DNA of 64,000 nt from Stemphylium vesicarium (taxonomy: Eukaryota; Ascomycota; Dothideomycetes; Pleosporales; Pleosporaceae): NCBI GenBank assembly GCA_004380135.1, contig QXCR01000005.1, forward strand, positions 1 to 64,000, given 5' to 3'. Position numbers and translations under genes: made by a program. Within the stretch, counting starts at the first letter, position 1. The number at the start of each line of letters is the position of its first letter. Below are positions 20,695 through 33,485 of the stretch, one piece after another. The notes beneath the pieces were generated by a model. That model ran no database searches. It had not been told where the DNA came from and saw only the letters and a program-made list of their open reading frames with translations.

Positions 20695-22309
20695 ATGTTA
20701 TTCAGTGCGCAAGACCGGGACTCCAAAGCTCCAAATGACGACAGAAGCGACACGGTTGGAGCAGAGAAGGATGTTGAAGCTACCCCCGTTACACCTGTTG
20801 TAGGAGCAATTGACCCGGCGATTGAGCAGCGTGTACGCCGCAAGTTGGATTTACATTTGGTCCCGCTGGTTGCTGCGCTTTACCTACTTGCTTTTCTCGA
20901 CCGCAGTAATATTGGGTAAGAGACGTATCCGAAGCTTGTCTTTTCCAAGATTTGTTGCTGACACAGACACGATACAGCAATGCGCGAATCGCCGGCATGG
21001 AAGAGGATCTTCACCTCAGCAGTGATCAATACCAATGGCTTTTGACTATATTTTACATCTCATATATCGTCTTCGGCTTCTTTGCTATCGGGTGGAAGGT
21101 CGTTCCGCCACATCGGTGGGCAGCTGCGTGTGTGCTTGTATGGGGGCTCGTCTCCACCGTACAGGCAGCGACAACGAACTGGGGCGGAATGATGGCTTTA
21201 CGCTTTCTCATGGGAGCTGCTGAGATATCGTATGGACCTGGCGTTCCATTCTTGCTTAGCTTTTTCTATCGTAGACATGAGCTCGGTTTGAGGTGCGGAT
21301 TGTTTTTATCAGCCGCTCCCCTGGCAAACACATTTGCTGGGGCTTTAGCATATGGTATTACAAGTGGAAACTCCGCGCTGGCTAAGTGGCGACTGCTTTT
21401 TCTCGTTGAAGGGCTTCCGACAATAGTCATGGCCGTAGTAGCATGGTTTTTCCTGCCCGATAGCCCAGAAAAGGCGAGATTCTTTACAGAGGAAGAGTGC
21501 GAAGTTGCTCGAGCTCGTGCAATAGTGCAAGCAGGCACAGCGACTCGAATTGGAAGCATCAACTGGAAAGAGATGGGCGAAGGGCTTCTGGATGTCAAAG
21601 GATGGATTTTAGGCGTAAGTGGAACAATCACTCATGTTCTGACCAAACTGACACGTGGGAGATTATGTACTTTTCGGGTAACGTTGGGTTTTCATCGTTA
21701 CCCGTCTTCCTGCCGACCATTCTTGCAGAAATGGGATTCTCAAGCGTGAACGCTCAAGGACTCACAGCTCCTCCGTTCTTCGTTTCCTTCCTGACTGTAA
21801 TCGGCACTACATGGATTGCGGATCGAACACAACAACGCGGTATCATGATTTGTATATTGACGGCGATTGGCGGAATCGGTTATGTCATTCTGGCGACTAC
21901 CAAGAGTGTGGGAGCTCGCTACGTTGGAGTTTTCCTCGCCGCAGCTGGCATATTCCCAGCGATTGGGAACATCCTGCCTTGGGTGATTGGGAACCAAGGT
22001 AGTGACACGCGAAGAGGGACAGGCATCGTGATCCTGAATCTCATCGGACAAGTAGGACCAATTCTTGGAACTCGTCTATATCCGAGCTCCGAGGGGCCCT
22101 TTTATGTCAAAGGGCAATCGGTCTGCGCTGGATTCATGTTCTTGTTCTGTTTGCTATCTCTTCTACTGCGGACTTTGCTCGCTTGGGAGAACAAAAAGTT
22201 GGATCGGAAGTATGGGACTCTAAAAGAACAGCAGACGGCCATGCAGGAGCGGGGGGAAGCGATAGTCGGTCAAGAGAATGACGGGCCAATGTTCCGCTTC
22301 GTTTTATAG
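20695..22309 (+). CDS. MFS anion:cation symporter, allantoate-permease (Dal5) type
   Basis: Exons 20695-20915, 20978-21614 and 21662-22309 give 501 residues with about 12 transmembrane segments. The first helix region (LDLHLVPLVAALYLLAFLDR followed by SNIGNARIAGM) is diagnostic of the ACS/Dal5 family, which imports carboxylates, allantoate, nicotinate or vitamins at the plasma membrane. GFSSLPVFLPTIL and the C-terminal helices agree. The second intron is only 47 bp and its removal restores WILGIMYFSGNVGFSS. A longer start at 20626 is possible. The substrate cannot be read from sequence. The gene is intact though it borders the decayed island. Confidence 0.88.
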
Positions 22310-22917
22310 CTAGCTGCAGTTGACGGACGATATGCATTACGGGGTGGGGTAATATGCGGAGAGTGCAATGATGGGAGAGCTGGTTCTGCATGTCCCTTGA
22401 TTCTCTGAATGTATTAATCATTAGCGGCATGCAAAATGATGGTCAGAGAAAGACATAGTGTATTTCTGCATCGAATCAGGACTATGGCGCTTCGAGTAGT
22501 GTATGCGGAATTGCCGTGTTCCCGGCCCGTCCAAATGAGGTAGTAGGGCACGTGACATTTGATGCTGCGCGCCGTGCACCAAGATGCAATGTCAATTGGC
22601 GAATTACCGTAATAGATGTCTGGATGCTGGCTGAAGGATCAGCGGATCAGGGTGAATTGTTGAGATGCAGAGTACCAGCAAGGCCCACTGGATGGTTAAC
22701 ACATGCGAACTGCAAAAGTTGGAGGGCTAGGCCAGGAGCTAGACCCACTCACCGCCGCATTGGCCCCCCAATAACGTCACTGCTGGATTCAAGATGAATA
22801 TCGCACCTTTTCATCCCAACGCCTGCGTGTTTGCCTCCCACTGGCTTTCTCCTGCATCTGCCCCTTACCACCCAAATCTACGTGTGTCATTGTTATCTAG
22901 GTGCGCGCCTTATCGCA
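22310..22917. other. Intergenic region upstream of the Mg2+ channel gene
   Basis: 608 bp between two genes on the same strand; no gene seen. The downstream part is presumably promoter and 5' leader of the channel gene. Confidence 0.4.
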
Positions 22918-25572
22918 ATGGCGTCGAATCCCTCGGGGCCTGCAGCATCTGGTTCCAGCAACGCTGCGAACGCAGGCGGTGCTTCGAATGCGACTGCTGC
23001 TGCATCCAACACAGCCTCGCGTCCAGGGCAAGAAGCTGGCTCCTCTGCGCCACCGAAGAAGAAAAAGACACACCGCGGCGGCGCAAAGAAGAGGCGCAAT
23101 CGTCGCCAGTCGTTCGCTGCGGGTGCCGACCTGGCACAGGGCGACTCGATGGACGAACGCCCCAGTCTGGCCAACGTCGCAAGCCATGGTCAGTCGCGAG
23201 GAAGCAATGGTTTATATCGCACACACAGCAACCTGAGCAACACAAGCCTCGAAAGCGAAGCCTTGCTGGACCATCGCGAACAGCCCACGATCCGAACGCG
23301 TCGCCCGAGCGTGCCTGTAACATCCATGTACCAGCCCAGGGGAAGCCAGTCAAGCGCTAACCCTCAGCGTCTGCAACCAACAAAACCCAGCAACTCATAT
23401 GGCCGGTCGCGGCTCTCACACACACCCGAAGAGCTTCACGATAGCGACGCCGACGACACCAACGACAGAACCCCCTTGATGAGCTCGTCGCAGCGTGATA
23501 TCAGGACTGGTACAAGCTATGGTTCCAACGGCAAGCCACGCAGGAGCAGCGGCAACTCCATGTCTGCCCCCAAGCACATGGCCATGCCTGAACACAGGCC
23601 AGAATTGTTTACTCAGCACCATCATTCGGCTACCAATCTCAACGACTACGACGTCAACAACCCTCCTTCCGTACCCACTAGCCCGGCTTTTGAGGCCAGT
23701 GCTGGGCTCGACGATGTCATGATCCCAACAGATCTTGATCATATGTCTGATTCAGGGAGACCGAGCAGCGGAAACCGCGATGCCCTCATCAACATCGACG
23801 AGGATGAACACACAGGCTCGCCCCCGAGTCCTGGCGACTTCAGACGTCGTATGACTACCACGGCACTCGAAGATGTCTGCTTCCCGCATGAAGCCATGTC
23901 TGAACTGGGACATGAGGATTACATGAACGCCCCCACAACTGGAGAGCCCACAAGCCGTCGGAGACGCCGCCGCTGGCCCGATCTCGACGTACTTCAAGCC
24001 TGGGCGAACGAGGAAAAGGAACAACGAACCATTGAGGGTATGCGTATGCGCAAGGTGAGCGAGCCGCTCATGGTCGAAGGTCGTCTGCGTCCCAAACGAC
24101 GCGTCTGGCATCGCGAGGCCAGCGACGCCCCATATCGGTTCACCTATTTCAATGAGACCTTTGACAACACGATTCATAGTCAGAGCATCAGCGAATTGTT
24201 GCAGCCCGGTCAAAACTTCAGGAATCTCTTTGTCCCAGATCCACCGATCCTCGACGAGACTAGCGATAGCTCTGATACAGAGGATGACATGCTTCACTCG
24301 GGCGCTAACGGGTACGGTTCACGAACAACAACCCGGTCGACTTCGAAAGTAGATGGCAAATACTCTTCTGGGGAACAGACGCGCTCTACTACACCGCGCC
24401 CAGCGGACACTCCAAAGCCCGAGGATGATAAGCCGAAGCGCTATGGCCCCCGGCCTGCCTGGTGGTTGGACGTCATGTCGCCGACTGAGACTGAGATGAA
24501 GGTCATTTCTAAGGCATTCGGCATTCATCCGTTGACATCGGAAGATATCTTGATGCAAGAACAGCGCGAGAAAGTTGAGCTCTTCAAGCACTACTACTTC
24601 ATCAACTACCGCACTTTCGAGCAGGACGAGAACAGTGACGACTACCTCGAACCTGTCAACCTGTACGTCGTCGTCTTCAGAGAAGGTGTTATAAGCTTCC
24701 ACTTTTCCTTGACGCCACATCCCGCCAATGTTCGTCGCCGAATCCGTCAACTGTCAGACTATCTTGTCCTATCGCCCGACTGGATTTCATACGCTATCAT
24801 CGACGATGTCACCGATGCGTATGCGCCCATGATCCAGAAGATTGAAGAAGAAGTTGACGACATCGACGAAGCTATTCTACGTCTTCATTCGAGCGAGGAA
24901 GAGCAAGAGGCGGAGAAGGAGAAGAGTTACAGCTACAACAACCCTCACTACAAGGAGCCACCCGAGATCAAATCACAGCAAGACACCGGTCGCGACATGC
25001 TGCGACGTGTTGGCGAATGCAGAAAGAAGGTTATGAGCCTCTACCGCTTGTTGGGCAACAAGGCCGATGTCATCAAAGGCTTTGCGAAGAGGTGCAACGA
25101 GCAATGGGACATTGCACCTCGCAACGAAATCGGCATGTACCTTGGCGATATCCAGGATCACATCGTCACCATGACAGGCAACTTGAGCCATTATGAGAAG
25201 TAAGTCATACCCATGTGTCCACTGAACCGTACACTAACCAAGAGAACAGCCTCCTCTCTCGCGCCCACAGCAACTACCTGGCTCAGATCAACATTAGGAT
25301 GAATGAGCGTCAAGAGAAGACATCAGATATTCTTGGCAAGCTGACTGTACTCGGTACCATCGTCTTGCCGATGAACGTCGTGACCGGTATCTGGGGTATG
25401 AACTGGTGAGTAATGAATCTTCAGCCGCCCGAAATTACTTGCTAATGAAACTAGTCTCGTCCCCGGCCAAGACATTGAGAACCTTAACTGGTTCTGGTGT
25501 ATCACTGGAGGCCTCATCACTTTCGGTCTTCTTTGCTACTTTATCGCAAAGAGGGTGTATGGTATCGTTTGA
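22918..25572 (+). CDS. Alr/Mnr2-type CorA magnesium transporter
   Basis: Exons 22918-25199, 25250-25405 and 25455-25572 give 851 residues, starting MASNPSGPAASG. The first 500 residues are low-complexity, with a basic KKKKTHRGGAKKRRNRR patch. The CorA domain follows (WWLDVMSPTETEMKVISKAF, LTSEDILMQEQREKVELF). Two C-terminal helices follow, the first ending in the signature GMN (TVLGTIVLPMNVVTGIWGMN), immediately before the last intron. The product ends GLLCYFIAKRVYGIV. Such proteins import Mg2+ at the plasma membrane (Alr1) or release it from the vacuole (Mnr2); the very long N-terminus fits either. A frame begins at 22831, but residues before 22918 are not conserved-looking. Confidence 0.9.
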
Positions 25573-25707
25573 CCGGTTTCGGAGATGAAAGCGCAGAATG
25601 TACATATTTGGCAAGAACACGTTGTTACGCTTGGCGTTGGGGTCCGTATTGAAGGGTACGGTGTTGTTCTTGGGCTTCTCGTAGATCAAGCTCCTACATC
25701 GACTTCT

Positions 25708-25743
<36 letters not shown>
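25708..25743. repeat. (CTA)12 microsatellite
   Basis: Twelve uninterrupted CTA units in the 3' flank of the Mg2+ transporter gene, probably inside its 3' UTR. Confidence 0.95.
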
Positions 25744-27523
25744 TGTAAATTTAATGAGTCTTGGATAATACCTTCATGGTTCCCACCATGATTTGGTGTC
25801 CGTGACAATCGTTATCATTGTAACACGAACTACAGTTTGCTGTGGTCCCACGGTTGCTCAAGTCATGCATGAAGACGGAAGGCCACATGGTCTGCGTGGC
25901 ACCCGCTAGACTAGATTGACCGGTCGCTTCGAGCTCCGGTGAGAAGCTGATGGGGGCCTGAAGTTGGAACGTGTATGTCTCAAGAGTCACTCAAGGTGCT
26001 AAGCTTTGCAAGGAAAGCTGAGACCTGTCGAACCGTCGTGAAGTGGCTTGCTTCAGATTGTCTAAGCGAGTTGACAAGTAGACTTGAGCATGGACTGATC
26101 GACAGTTTCACTAGAGGCGGATGCGTGTTTCACGGTGTGGTGAGGATTATGTTTGACCTGTGTTGATGACCCGGGAGGTGCGGAGCGCTCGTTTCTCACT
26201 GTCTCTTCAAAGCGGGTCATGGGGTAATGCCGTCGGTCAGATTAAACAGCGCCGTAGTATGCGATCGATCGCTAGAACAACTTGTTGATTGAGAGGTAGT
26301 GTTTTTAATCAAGTTTTGAGTCTCGGTGTTGCTCTCCACAGGTAGCGTCCATAGGTCGCAGAAAGTCAGCACGTTGGGCATCTTCTGAGGAAGTAGCCCA
26401 CGCACAGTATCCGGCGATCGCGAAGCCTCTCAAGAACTTCTCTGATCCCTCTTCGATATGCTGCCTGGAGATCGAATCGAAAAGAGCTGCTTTGGGTGGG
26501 TTATCAGGTACCGCGCAGGGTAACCCTAGGTACATTGGGCTGCCTCACTTTGGGATTTGGCAAAATGTGCATCAGGAAAGAGTTTTTACAGCCATGTTCC
26601 AGGTCTGTATCGCAAGGCAGAGCTTAACGTGTCTTGAACGTGAAGACTTGCTGCCATGGTGGAGTCATAGGCGTCAGGCGTCAGACGTTGGACATGAATC
26701 GCTTGTCAGCCGCTCGAGGCCACTGAGAGCATTGTCCACGCGATCGTCCTCGCCCTCTCACCGCAAGCGGGGCTATGCGCAAAGCGATGGCGCAATGTCC
26801 GGTGAGTTTCTGTTCCCACAAAAAGAAACTTCTAGCGAATGTGACAGCTTACAGGCACCGGTTCGCATGATGCGATGCGCGTTCACCCGTTCTCGCTCCA
26901 TTGTAGGGCTGCGACCGCGCGAGGAGGGGGCATTTTCGTTACAAACTAGGGTAAAAAGCCGGCTGTGTCCAAGCATGCACAGCCCTGACAGCAGAGAAGC
27001 CTTTTGTCACGGCAAAGAAACTCCTTACGCACTCATGCCCAGCCGCAGTACATTGTGCATGGGTGGTTGAGGGAGTGGTGGGCGCCGCCCATGACGTCAA
27101 CCTAGTAGAGTTCCAGCTTCTGGGCAGTCGAGAACCTAATCCTGTCTTCTGACGCGATCCGCTCTTAATGACACTTGACGTCGTTCACCCTATTCCAGTC
27201 CACTCTCTTATTACCCCACCTCCGCCTGCTATCGCAGTATTACCAGCATTGCGCATCCCCATAGATTGTGAGTTGTGTTGATCCAACACGCTCGCCAATC
27301 ATCAAGAGGCCATCGGCTTGCGATCGACACCACCTGCGAGTACCCGTCCTCGGGCAACCCTCCAGAGTCACGCCAGCGACGACTCATAGCGACTGGCTGA
27401 GTAGGCGAGCATCAACACTCCCAGTCTACAAACACTCCCCATATCCACATTAGATTGTGCACGCTTCTGAGTACATCGCAACTTGCCCCCACTACCTGAC
27501 TTTCGACGAGACTACGCCGCATC
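25744..27523. other. Intergenic region upstream of the DUF3824 gene
   Basis: About 1.8 kb. A 192-codon plus-strand frame (26492-27070) lacks a usable ATG and looks random. The last 400 bp are pyrimidine-rich, as in fungal promoters and 5' leaders. No gene supported. Confidence 0.4.
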
Positions 27524-30212
27524 ATGTCCGTAATCTACAAGACCACGGAGCGCGACCGCGGCTGGGAGACCAGCTCGTCGCGCACTGGCGGCGGTGGCTA
27601 CACCACTGTCAGGCGCTACAAGGTCCCCGATCGCAGCCTCGAGGAAGACACGTACGAATCCGAGATGCGACTTGTCCACCGCAGCCGCGACGACTTCGAC
27701 GACCGCCGCTCCGTGAAAGACTACGTCATCGAGCGAAGTGTTGAGCCTGCTCGCGAAGTCCGACACTACCACTACGCCGACCGCGATCCCTCACCGCAGC
27801 GTTCCGAGTATCGCATCCAGCGCGAATATGAGCGTTCACCTTCTCCGGCCCGCACAGAGATCCGTATTTCGCGGGACTGGGAGCGTGAGCAGGACATCTT
27901 CCCACGAGAGCAGCAGCCTTATGAGCTTGAGAAATACTCCCGATCCACTGAGTACTTCCGCCCCGAGCCGCTGCCGCAACCCCCTCCCCAGCCCATCTAC
28001 ATCCGCAATGAAGCCCCTCAGCCCATGCAGATGCAGATGCAGCCCATCATCATTCGGGAGGAGGCCCCCCAGCCCATCATCATCCGCGAACGTGCACCTG
28101 AGCCTGTCTACGAACATACTCATGAGGAAGAAAGACAGGTTGTCCGCCCACCTCCAGAGGAAGACTACTACTACGAACGTCGATACAGAGAAGTTGACCG
28201 CCGCGACCGTTACGATGAACGGCAAGGCTACTACAGCGATGACGACGTGTACATCCACAAGACTAAAGATACGTGGGGCGGGAGCAGCGAAACCCACACC
28301 AAACGTGACATCGCTGCGGGTGCGCTTGCTGGAGTTGCCGCTGGCCAGGTTCTCAGACACCATCGTAAGAGGAAGGGTGAAGCAGCCGGAGGCAGCATTG
28401 GCAATGCCCTTGGTTACGGCACGCTCGGTGCTGTGAGCGCTGTAGCCCTCGACAGATTCAACAATCGCTCCCGTTCCAGGTCTCGCTCTGTGTCCTCGGA
28501 CAGAGGCAGGGGGTACAGACGTAACAAGTCCCGCCATCGTAGCAAGTCTAGGGTCAAAGAGTTGGGTACTCTTGCCGCTATCGCAGGTGTTGGCGCTCTT
28601 GCCTACGCTGCTGGACAACGGAACAAGAACAAGAACAAGGAGGAGACTGTCACCATCATAGAAGATCGACACCGAAGCAAATCGCGTTCGAGGAGGGGTC
28701 GAAGAAGATCTAGGTCCGTCTCGGTTGTTTCTGACAGGAGTAGGTCCCGCAGTTCGAGCAAACATCGCGCAGCCAAGGTCGGCCTTGCTAGTGCTGCTGT
28801 CGCTGGCCTTGCCCAACGTCACCGCAGCAAATCTCGAAAGCGTGAGGGCAAACGCTCTCCAAGCCGGATCCGAAAGGGTGTGCCGATCGCTGCCGCTGGT
28901 GTCACTGGCGCAGCAATCACTGGGCTCTATGAGAAACGCAAGGCTAAGAAGGAAGGCAGGGAAGCATCGCGGTCGAAATCAAGGTCGCGCTCAAGATCGA
29001 GGTCAGTGCTCTCCCGTCTTACCGGGCGCAGCCGTAGCAGGCGTGGAAGTACAGTGAGTGAACCTGTCTTAGTAGAGTACGGCGGTGATCCGATCTACAC
29101 CGATCGCCCGGCGAGAAGTCGTAGTCGAAGCCAGAGCCGGAGCCACGGTCGAAGCCGTTCGCGCCGTAGACAACGACGAAGCTCTTCCTCTTCTTCGGGT
29201 GGCCGGAGTCGTAGCAGAAGCAAAGGCCGAGCACGATCCGTTGCAGAGACTGCAGCAGTTGCTGGCGTCGCTGGTCTGGCTGCTCACGAGGCAACCAAAC
29301 GGCGAGACCGTAAGAAGGCCGAAAAAGAAGCCGAAAGACGACGTGAGTCTACCCCTCGCCCATACCGCAATTAGCATACTCAGACATCAACAGGGGAGGA
29401 AGATTCGGCATACTCTACTGGCACCTATAGCCCCTACGACAGTCCCACACCATCCACCGCCCACCCCAATGACTCCCAGTTCTTCCCACAGACGAATTAC
29501 TTCCCTCCACCCCCGAGTGTTCCAGTCGACCACAATTCTCATGCGCCCTATCCACCATATAATCCGGCAGACTACCCCCCTGGACCGCAAAGTGCTTACG
29601 AGCCCAACCATCCCTCCCGTTACGTGAACCCACCACATGACGACGTCCATGTTGGTAATCCGTATGCGCCTCCACCTCAACACCATGAACCTTACTACGG
29701 CCAACCGAGACGTACGGATGGTAATGTGAGTGCTCCAGTCCCTGATCCTGTCGGTAATGAGCACAATAACTTCGCTTCTGCGCGTGGTGGGTTTGGGTCG
29801 CTGCCTGCCGGTGCAATTGGACGACATTACTGATACACGAACAGATGCCGTAGAACAGTCCCGTAGCCGTAGCCCATCTCCAGAAGAGGAGAAAAGCGTA
29901 CATTTCGACCTCAATCCACAGGAGGAACCTTCACGTGAACCTTCCCGAGAGCCTTCGCCCAAGAGAGAGGATAGTGATCCGGATGATCATGGACACAGAC
30001 AGCGGAGGCGACGCAGAGACGATGAGCATTCGCACAGCTCAAGAGAATCTGGCAGGGATCGCAAGAGGCACCATCGTGATGAATCCCCTGGGTCGGATGC
30101 ATCTGACGCAACAATTGAGCTTCCACCACGCTTCGACGAGCGCGGAAGGCAGAAACCTGAAGACCCACTGGCCGAGACACTGGAGACAGTGTTGTCTTCT
30201 ATATTCCGATAG
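27524..30212 (+). CDS. DUF3824 protein, Arg/Ser-rich
   Basis: Exons 27524-29342, 29394-29753 and 29845-30212 give 848 residues, starting MSVIYKTTERDRGWE. The N-terminus is Tyr/Arg/Glu-rich; glycine/alanine helices (HTKRDIAAGALAGVAAGQVL) alternate with RS-rich runs (RSRSRSRSVSSDRG) in the pattern of the DUF3824 family. The C-terminus ends ATIELPPRFDERGRQKPEDP followed by LAETLETVLSSIFR, also typical. The Ala/Gly segments resemble glycine-zipper membrane-associating helices. Role unknown; fungal members are poorly characterised. Codon bias is strong in exon 1, suggesting good expression. Confidence 0.85.
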
Positions 30213-30679
30213 CGTTCCGAGTTCTAATTATTTCCTTTCAGTACACGGCTTCTGCTCAGCTGAAACTTTTGCTTCAGTTGGTCGTTCTTTTGTCATGTTT
30301 GTTATTTATTTCATATCTTCCTAGTCTTTACAACTTACGAGGGCGTTCAAAGACGGGGGTTTCTTAACGACGATGAAGTTACGATTTCACGTACACATGT
30401 ATGGTTTAGCATTTTATAATGACGGTTAATGCTCTATGTCTATATTTTGAAGTTCGAACAGGTTGTTGCAATCGCCAAACTTCTCGTTGGTTGATTTCTG
30501 CTGCTTGTTGGTGTTCCCAGGCACCTTCCTGAACGATGCATTGCAGCTGCCCGTTCTGTAGACACAATACTCAAAGCATCGGCAAGCCTCGCTGCTCATC
30601 TTCTCACTAGCAGACGTCACTCTTTCTCCCTGCTCCATTGCCATCGCCCGCTGCTGTTCTAGTGCCGCATCTCTCCGAT
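30213..30679. other. Intergenic region between DUF3824 and PIG-L-like genes
   Basis: 467 bp. A minus-strand frame overlaps this stretch and the start of the next gene but has no supporting features. Holds the 3' UTR of one gene and the promoter of the next. Confidence 0.4.
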
Positions 30680-31878
30680 ATGCTCGCGCAACGCTGCTCC
30701 TCGTTCTTGCTGGCCTTATTGACTCTGTTGGCGACCGCAGCACTTTCTTCAGCCACAGCCTCGCCATTCCCGTGTACCGGGTAAGTTGTATAACCAACTT
30801 CGTCAGTTCTAAGGCTAATGTAGAAAGTGGCTCTATCTACTTCACCGCCCAAAGCATCGATAGCGTGCTCTTCCAGAACCCAGACCTACTTCACGATCTC
30901 TACGTCTTCAAGTGTGTCACCACCGTCGTGTTCACCGCGGATACCGGCGGCGAGACTGCCAATGATACCCGTGTGCGAGAAATAGAGCGCGGCCTCGAGG
31001 ACGCCTACAGATTCATGTCTGGTGGTGCCTCTTTTGAGGGGGACGGCAGCCGACCCATCTCCAATATGGAAGAGCCAGCCCCAAGTAAGGCACTACAGCA
31101 AGCGCTACTATTGAGCATATCTGACGAGTTGTAGGTGAGAACATTACAACTATTCGCATCGGAAAATACGGCGTCGCTGCCTCGCCTGTCTTTGGAATGT
31201 CGAACGTGCAGATCATCTACCTTCGTCTTCCGGGCAGCACATACTACGGGCAGGGGTACGCGGCGTACCACGAAGAGTCACTGAAGGGACTATACAGTGC
31301 AGACATCTCTCACATAACCACTACTGACGGAACGGCTACCTACTCGGTCAAAAACTTGAAAGGCGTCATCGCGACGATCCTCCGCGAGAGACGCCCGAAT
31401 GACGTCCGTGTGCTGAACCATCTCGAGTCTCTCTCAAACGGCGATGACGATACTCAGCTCCAACATGCTGATCGCATTGTGTCTGCCAAGCTCGTCATGG
31501 ATGTCATCAAGGAGGAAGAAATTGAGGCAGACGTTATAGCGTGCGTTCGCTCTCAAGTGTGACAGTGCAAGCACTAATGGTTCTAGTTACGCTTCCGACG
31601 AAGTACGCAACCTAGACAATAATCTCCAGACTCCCGACTATATCAAGAAGGTCAATACTTTCTTCGAGTACGCTAAACACGACCCAGATATGGTACGTCC
31701 GTTTGCGATGCTTCCCTTGATGCTGCAGCGCCGGTTTAGCTCAGATTTAACACGTGAATAGTGCCAGAATCTCGACGAGTGCGGTGAGCGACTCCAGAAT
31801 CTAGACAGGGCATCCGAAGTCTACTATGAGGGTGATCATGTCTATGAATTTCTGAAGCGCGAATACTACGTCACATAA
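30680..31878 (+). CDS. Secreted PIG-L/LmbE-like protein lacking the metal-site motif
   Basis: Five exons (30680-30780, 30828-31084, 31135-31540, 31587-31692, 31762-31878) give 328 residues. A signal peptide is clear (MLAQRCSSFLLALLTLLATA, cleavage likely near SATA-SP). The fold signature of the de-N-acetylase family is visible: a strand, the motif position and then VLFQNPDLLHD, CVTTVVFTAD and VLNHLESLSNGD. Active members have AHPDDD-like zinc ligands; here the position reads AQSIDS, so the His and first Asp are lost, and the later DHSDH-like motif reads DDDTQLQHAD. It is probably a secreted non-catalytic homologue. Introns are 47-69 bp. Alternative: a distant family with similar topology. Confidence 0.65.
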
Positions 31879-32044
31879 TAGCGATCCCAAGGCCTGCGAT
31901 GGGTACATGTCACGAGTTCATCACTTTTTGAGCCGCTAAATGTTTCTCGGGTAATGGAGAGGAAGTGGGTTGGAATGCTAAGCGATATAGCACAAATGCA
32001 TCCATATTACTAAGTATTTGTCTAAAAGATTGTACGCTAAGCCA

Positions 32045-33485
32045 CTACTCATCATCATCATGGTTCTTCCAGCCGGCCTTCCTCTTACTGTCAAACTCAG
32101 TCTGAGTCATCCTCCTCGCAGGCGATTGGCCCTTTGAGGGGGAGCGAGGTGGCGTGATGGTGGCATCCTCATCCTCGGGCTCCCAAGCCCTTCGCTTTGC
32201 CAGCAAAGCCTCTAGCTGGGGATCCTTGCCAGCAGGAACCGGGGGAGGGGGCTTGCGCGATACGCTCGGCTTCCTCATTGTGGTGGCGGAGGTGTTGTTG
32301 TTATCCATGGCAGTGGGTACAGGCCTGACTTGACCCTTGATTTCCCTTACAATGGGCACATCAGATGCTGGGATGGCGCCACCCAGACGCACCATGGGCG
32401 CTCGTGCTGATGGCGACATGGGCTTGGGTGGTGCTGGGGGGGCATCTGGAATGTCTTGTGACTCGTGGATAGGCACGGCGCGACTGCCTAGGCGGAAACG
32501 ACCAATCTTCTGGTCACCGACAGCTGGGAGTGAGTAGTTGATCTCCTTTTGTTGCTGTGCGGGTTTTGGCGCTGGGGCTGGGGCCGGCGGTGGGCGAGGT
32601 GCCGCCGCGGCGTTGACAGCGGGCTTGGGTGCCGGAGCAGGAGCAGGAGCAGGAGGCGGCAGGGACATCCTAGGGGGAGTGGCGGGTGGTGATGGAGGAG
32701 ATGCAGACATGGGAGGGTAGTCCGCATTTGAGTTTGAATGTGAGTTTGTGCGTGATGTGCTCTCGAGCCAAGAGGCTATCCGGTCATCGCCTCGATCTCT
32801 GTGGCCTGATGAGGTGGTGCTCTGTGGAAGGTGTGTTAGCAAGGAGTTCAAAAATCATCCAGCTGCTTTGACTTACCGGGTCATCTGAGTAACTCCTCTC
32901 CATCTGTATCATTCGTGCGGACTCCTTGAGAGCTCGCTGAATCTCTTCCTCCTCTTCCTTCTCTCTCCGGGCTGCCTCTTCTCTTGACTGTCTCATCATG
33001 TACTCCATGTCTCTGTCGAGTTGAGCCTGAATCTCCCGGTCATACTTTTCTCTGCTTTCCCTCTCGACCTCTGCGGTTCGCTGCCTATGCGCCTCCTCTT
33101 GCCTCCTGTGAGCTTCAAGGGCATCTGAGTGGCGTTTATTTGCAGCAAGACGCTCTTGTTCTGCTTGGCGATATTGTTTCTCGAGATTTTCTCGTTCGCC
33201 GCGGCGCAAAGCTTCTTCCGCTTCGACGGCTTCTCGACGACGTTGTTCGTCGTACTTTCTCTGCTCGCGTTCTATGGCCTCTTCTTCTCTTTTACGAGCG
33301 AGGCTTAGACAACGATTGCAGATGCCGTCACGGTCAAAGGTTCGTATTGTACATCGACTTTTATTATTTGGATTATCGCGGTCGCAGTGGAGGCTGCTCT
33401 TCTCGTAGTAGGGACATCCGTATGTGTCGACGTGGTCCTCTTGCGGGTGGCCGCACTCGAGCGTAGCAATGGTAAACTTGCACAT
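32045..33485 (-). CDS. Cys/His-rich, coiled-coil, proline-rich protein, function unknown
   Basis: Exons 32877-33485 and 32045-32821 give 461 residues. Residues 1-60 carry a putative metal-binding array (C-x7-C-x-H, YGCPYYEKSSLHC, C at CTIRTF, CNRC). A long Glu/Arg/Lys coiled coil follows (about 62-195). The second exon is proline-rich (APAPAPAPKP, KPPPPVPAGK), possibly SH3- or WW-binding, with a short conserved-looking end (MTQTEFDSKRKAGWKN). The pattern is common in filamentous ascomycetes, but I know no function. It diverges from the complex I subunit gene. Confidence 0.7.

Noticed and set aside
26492..27070. 192-codon plus-strand frame upstream of the DUF3824 gene
   Set aside because: Begins with TTG, no internal ATG near the start, random-looking sequence.
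30426..30797. Minus-strand frame of 123 codons with four cysteines
   Set aside because: It overlaps the signal-peptide exon of the PIG-L-like gene, whose splice-joined model is far better supported.
31725..31761. tRNA-like start gccggtttagctcag
   Set aside because: It lies inside the last intron of the PIG-L-like gene and is not followed by a D-loop, anticodon stem or T-arm.
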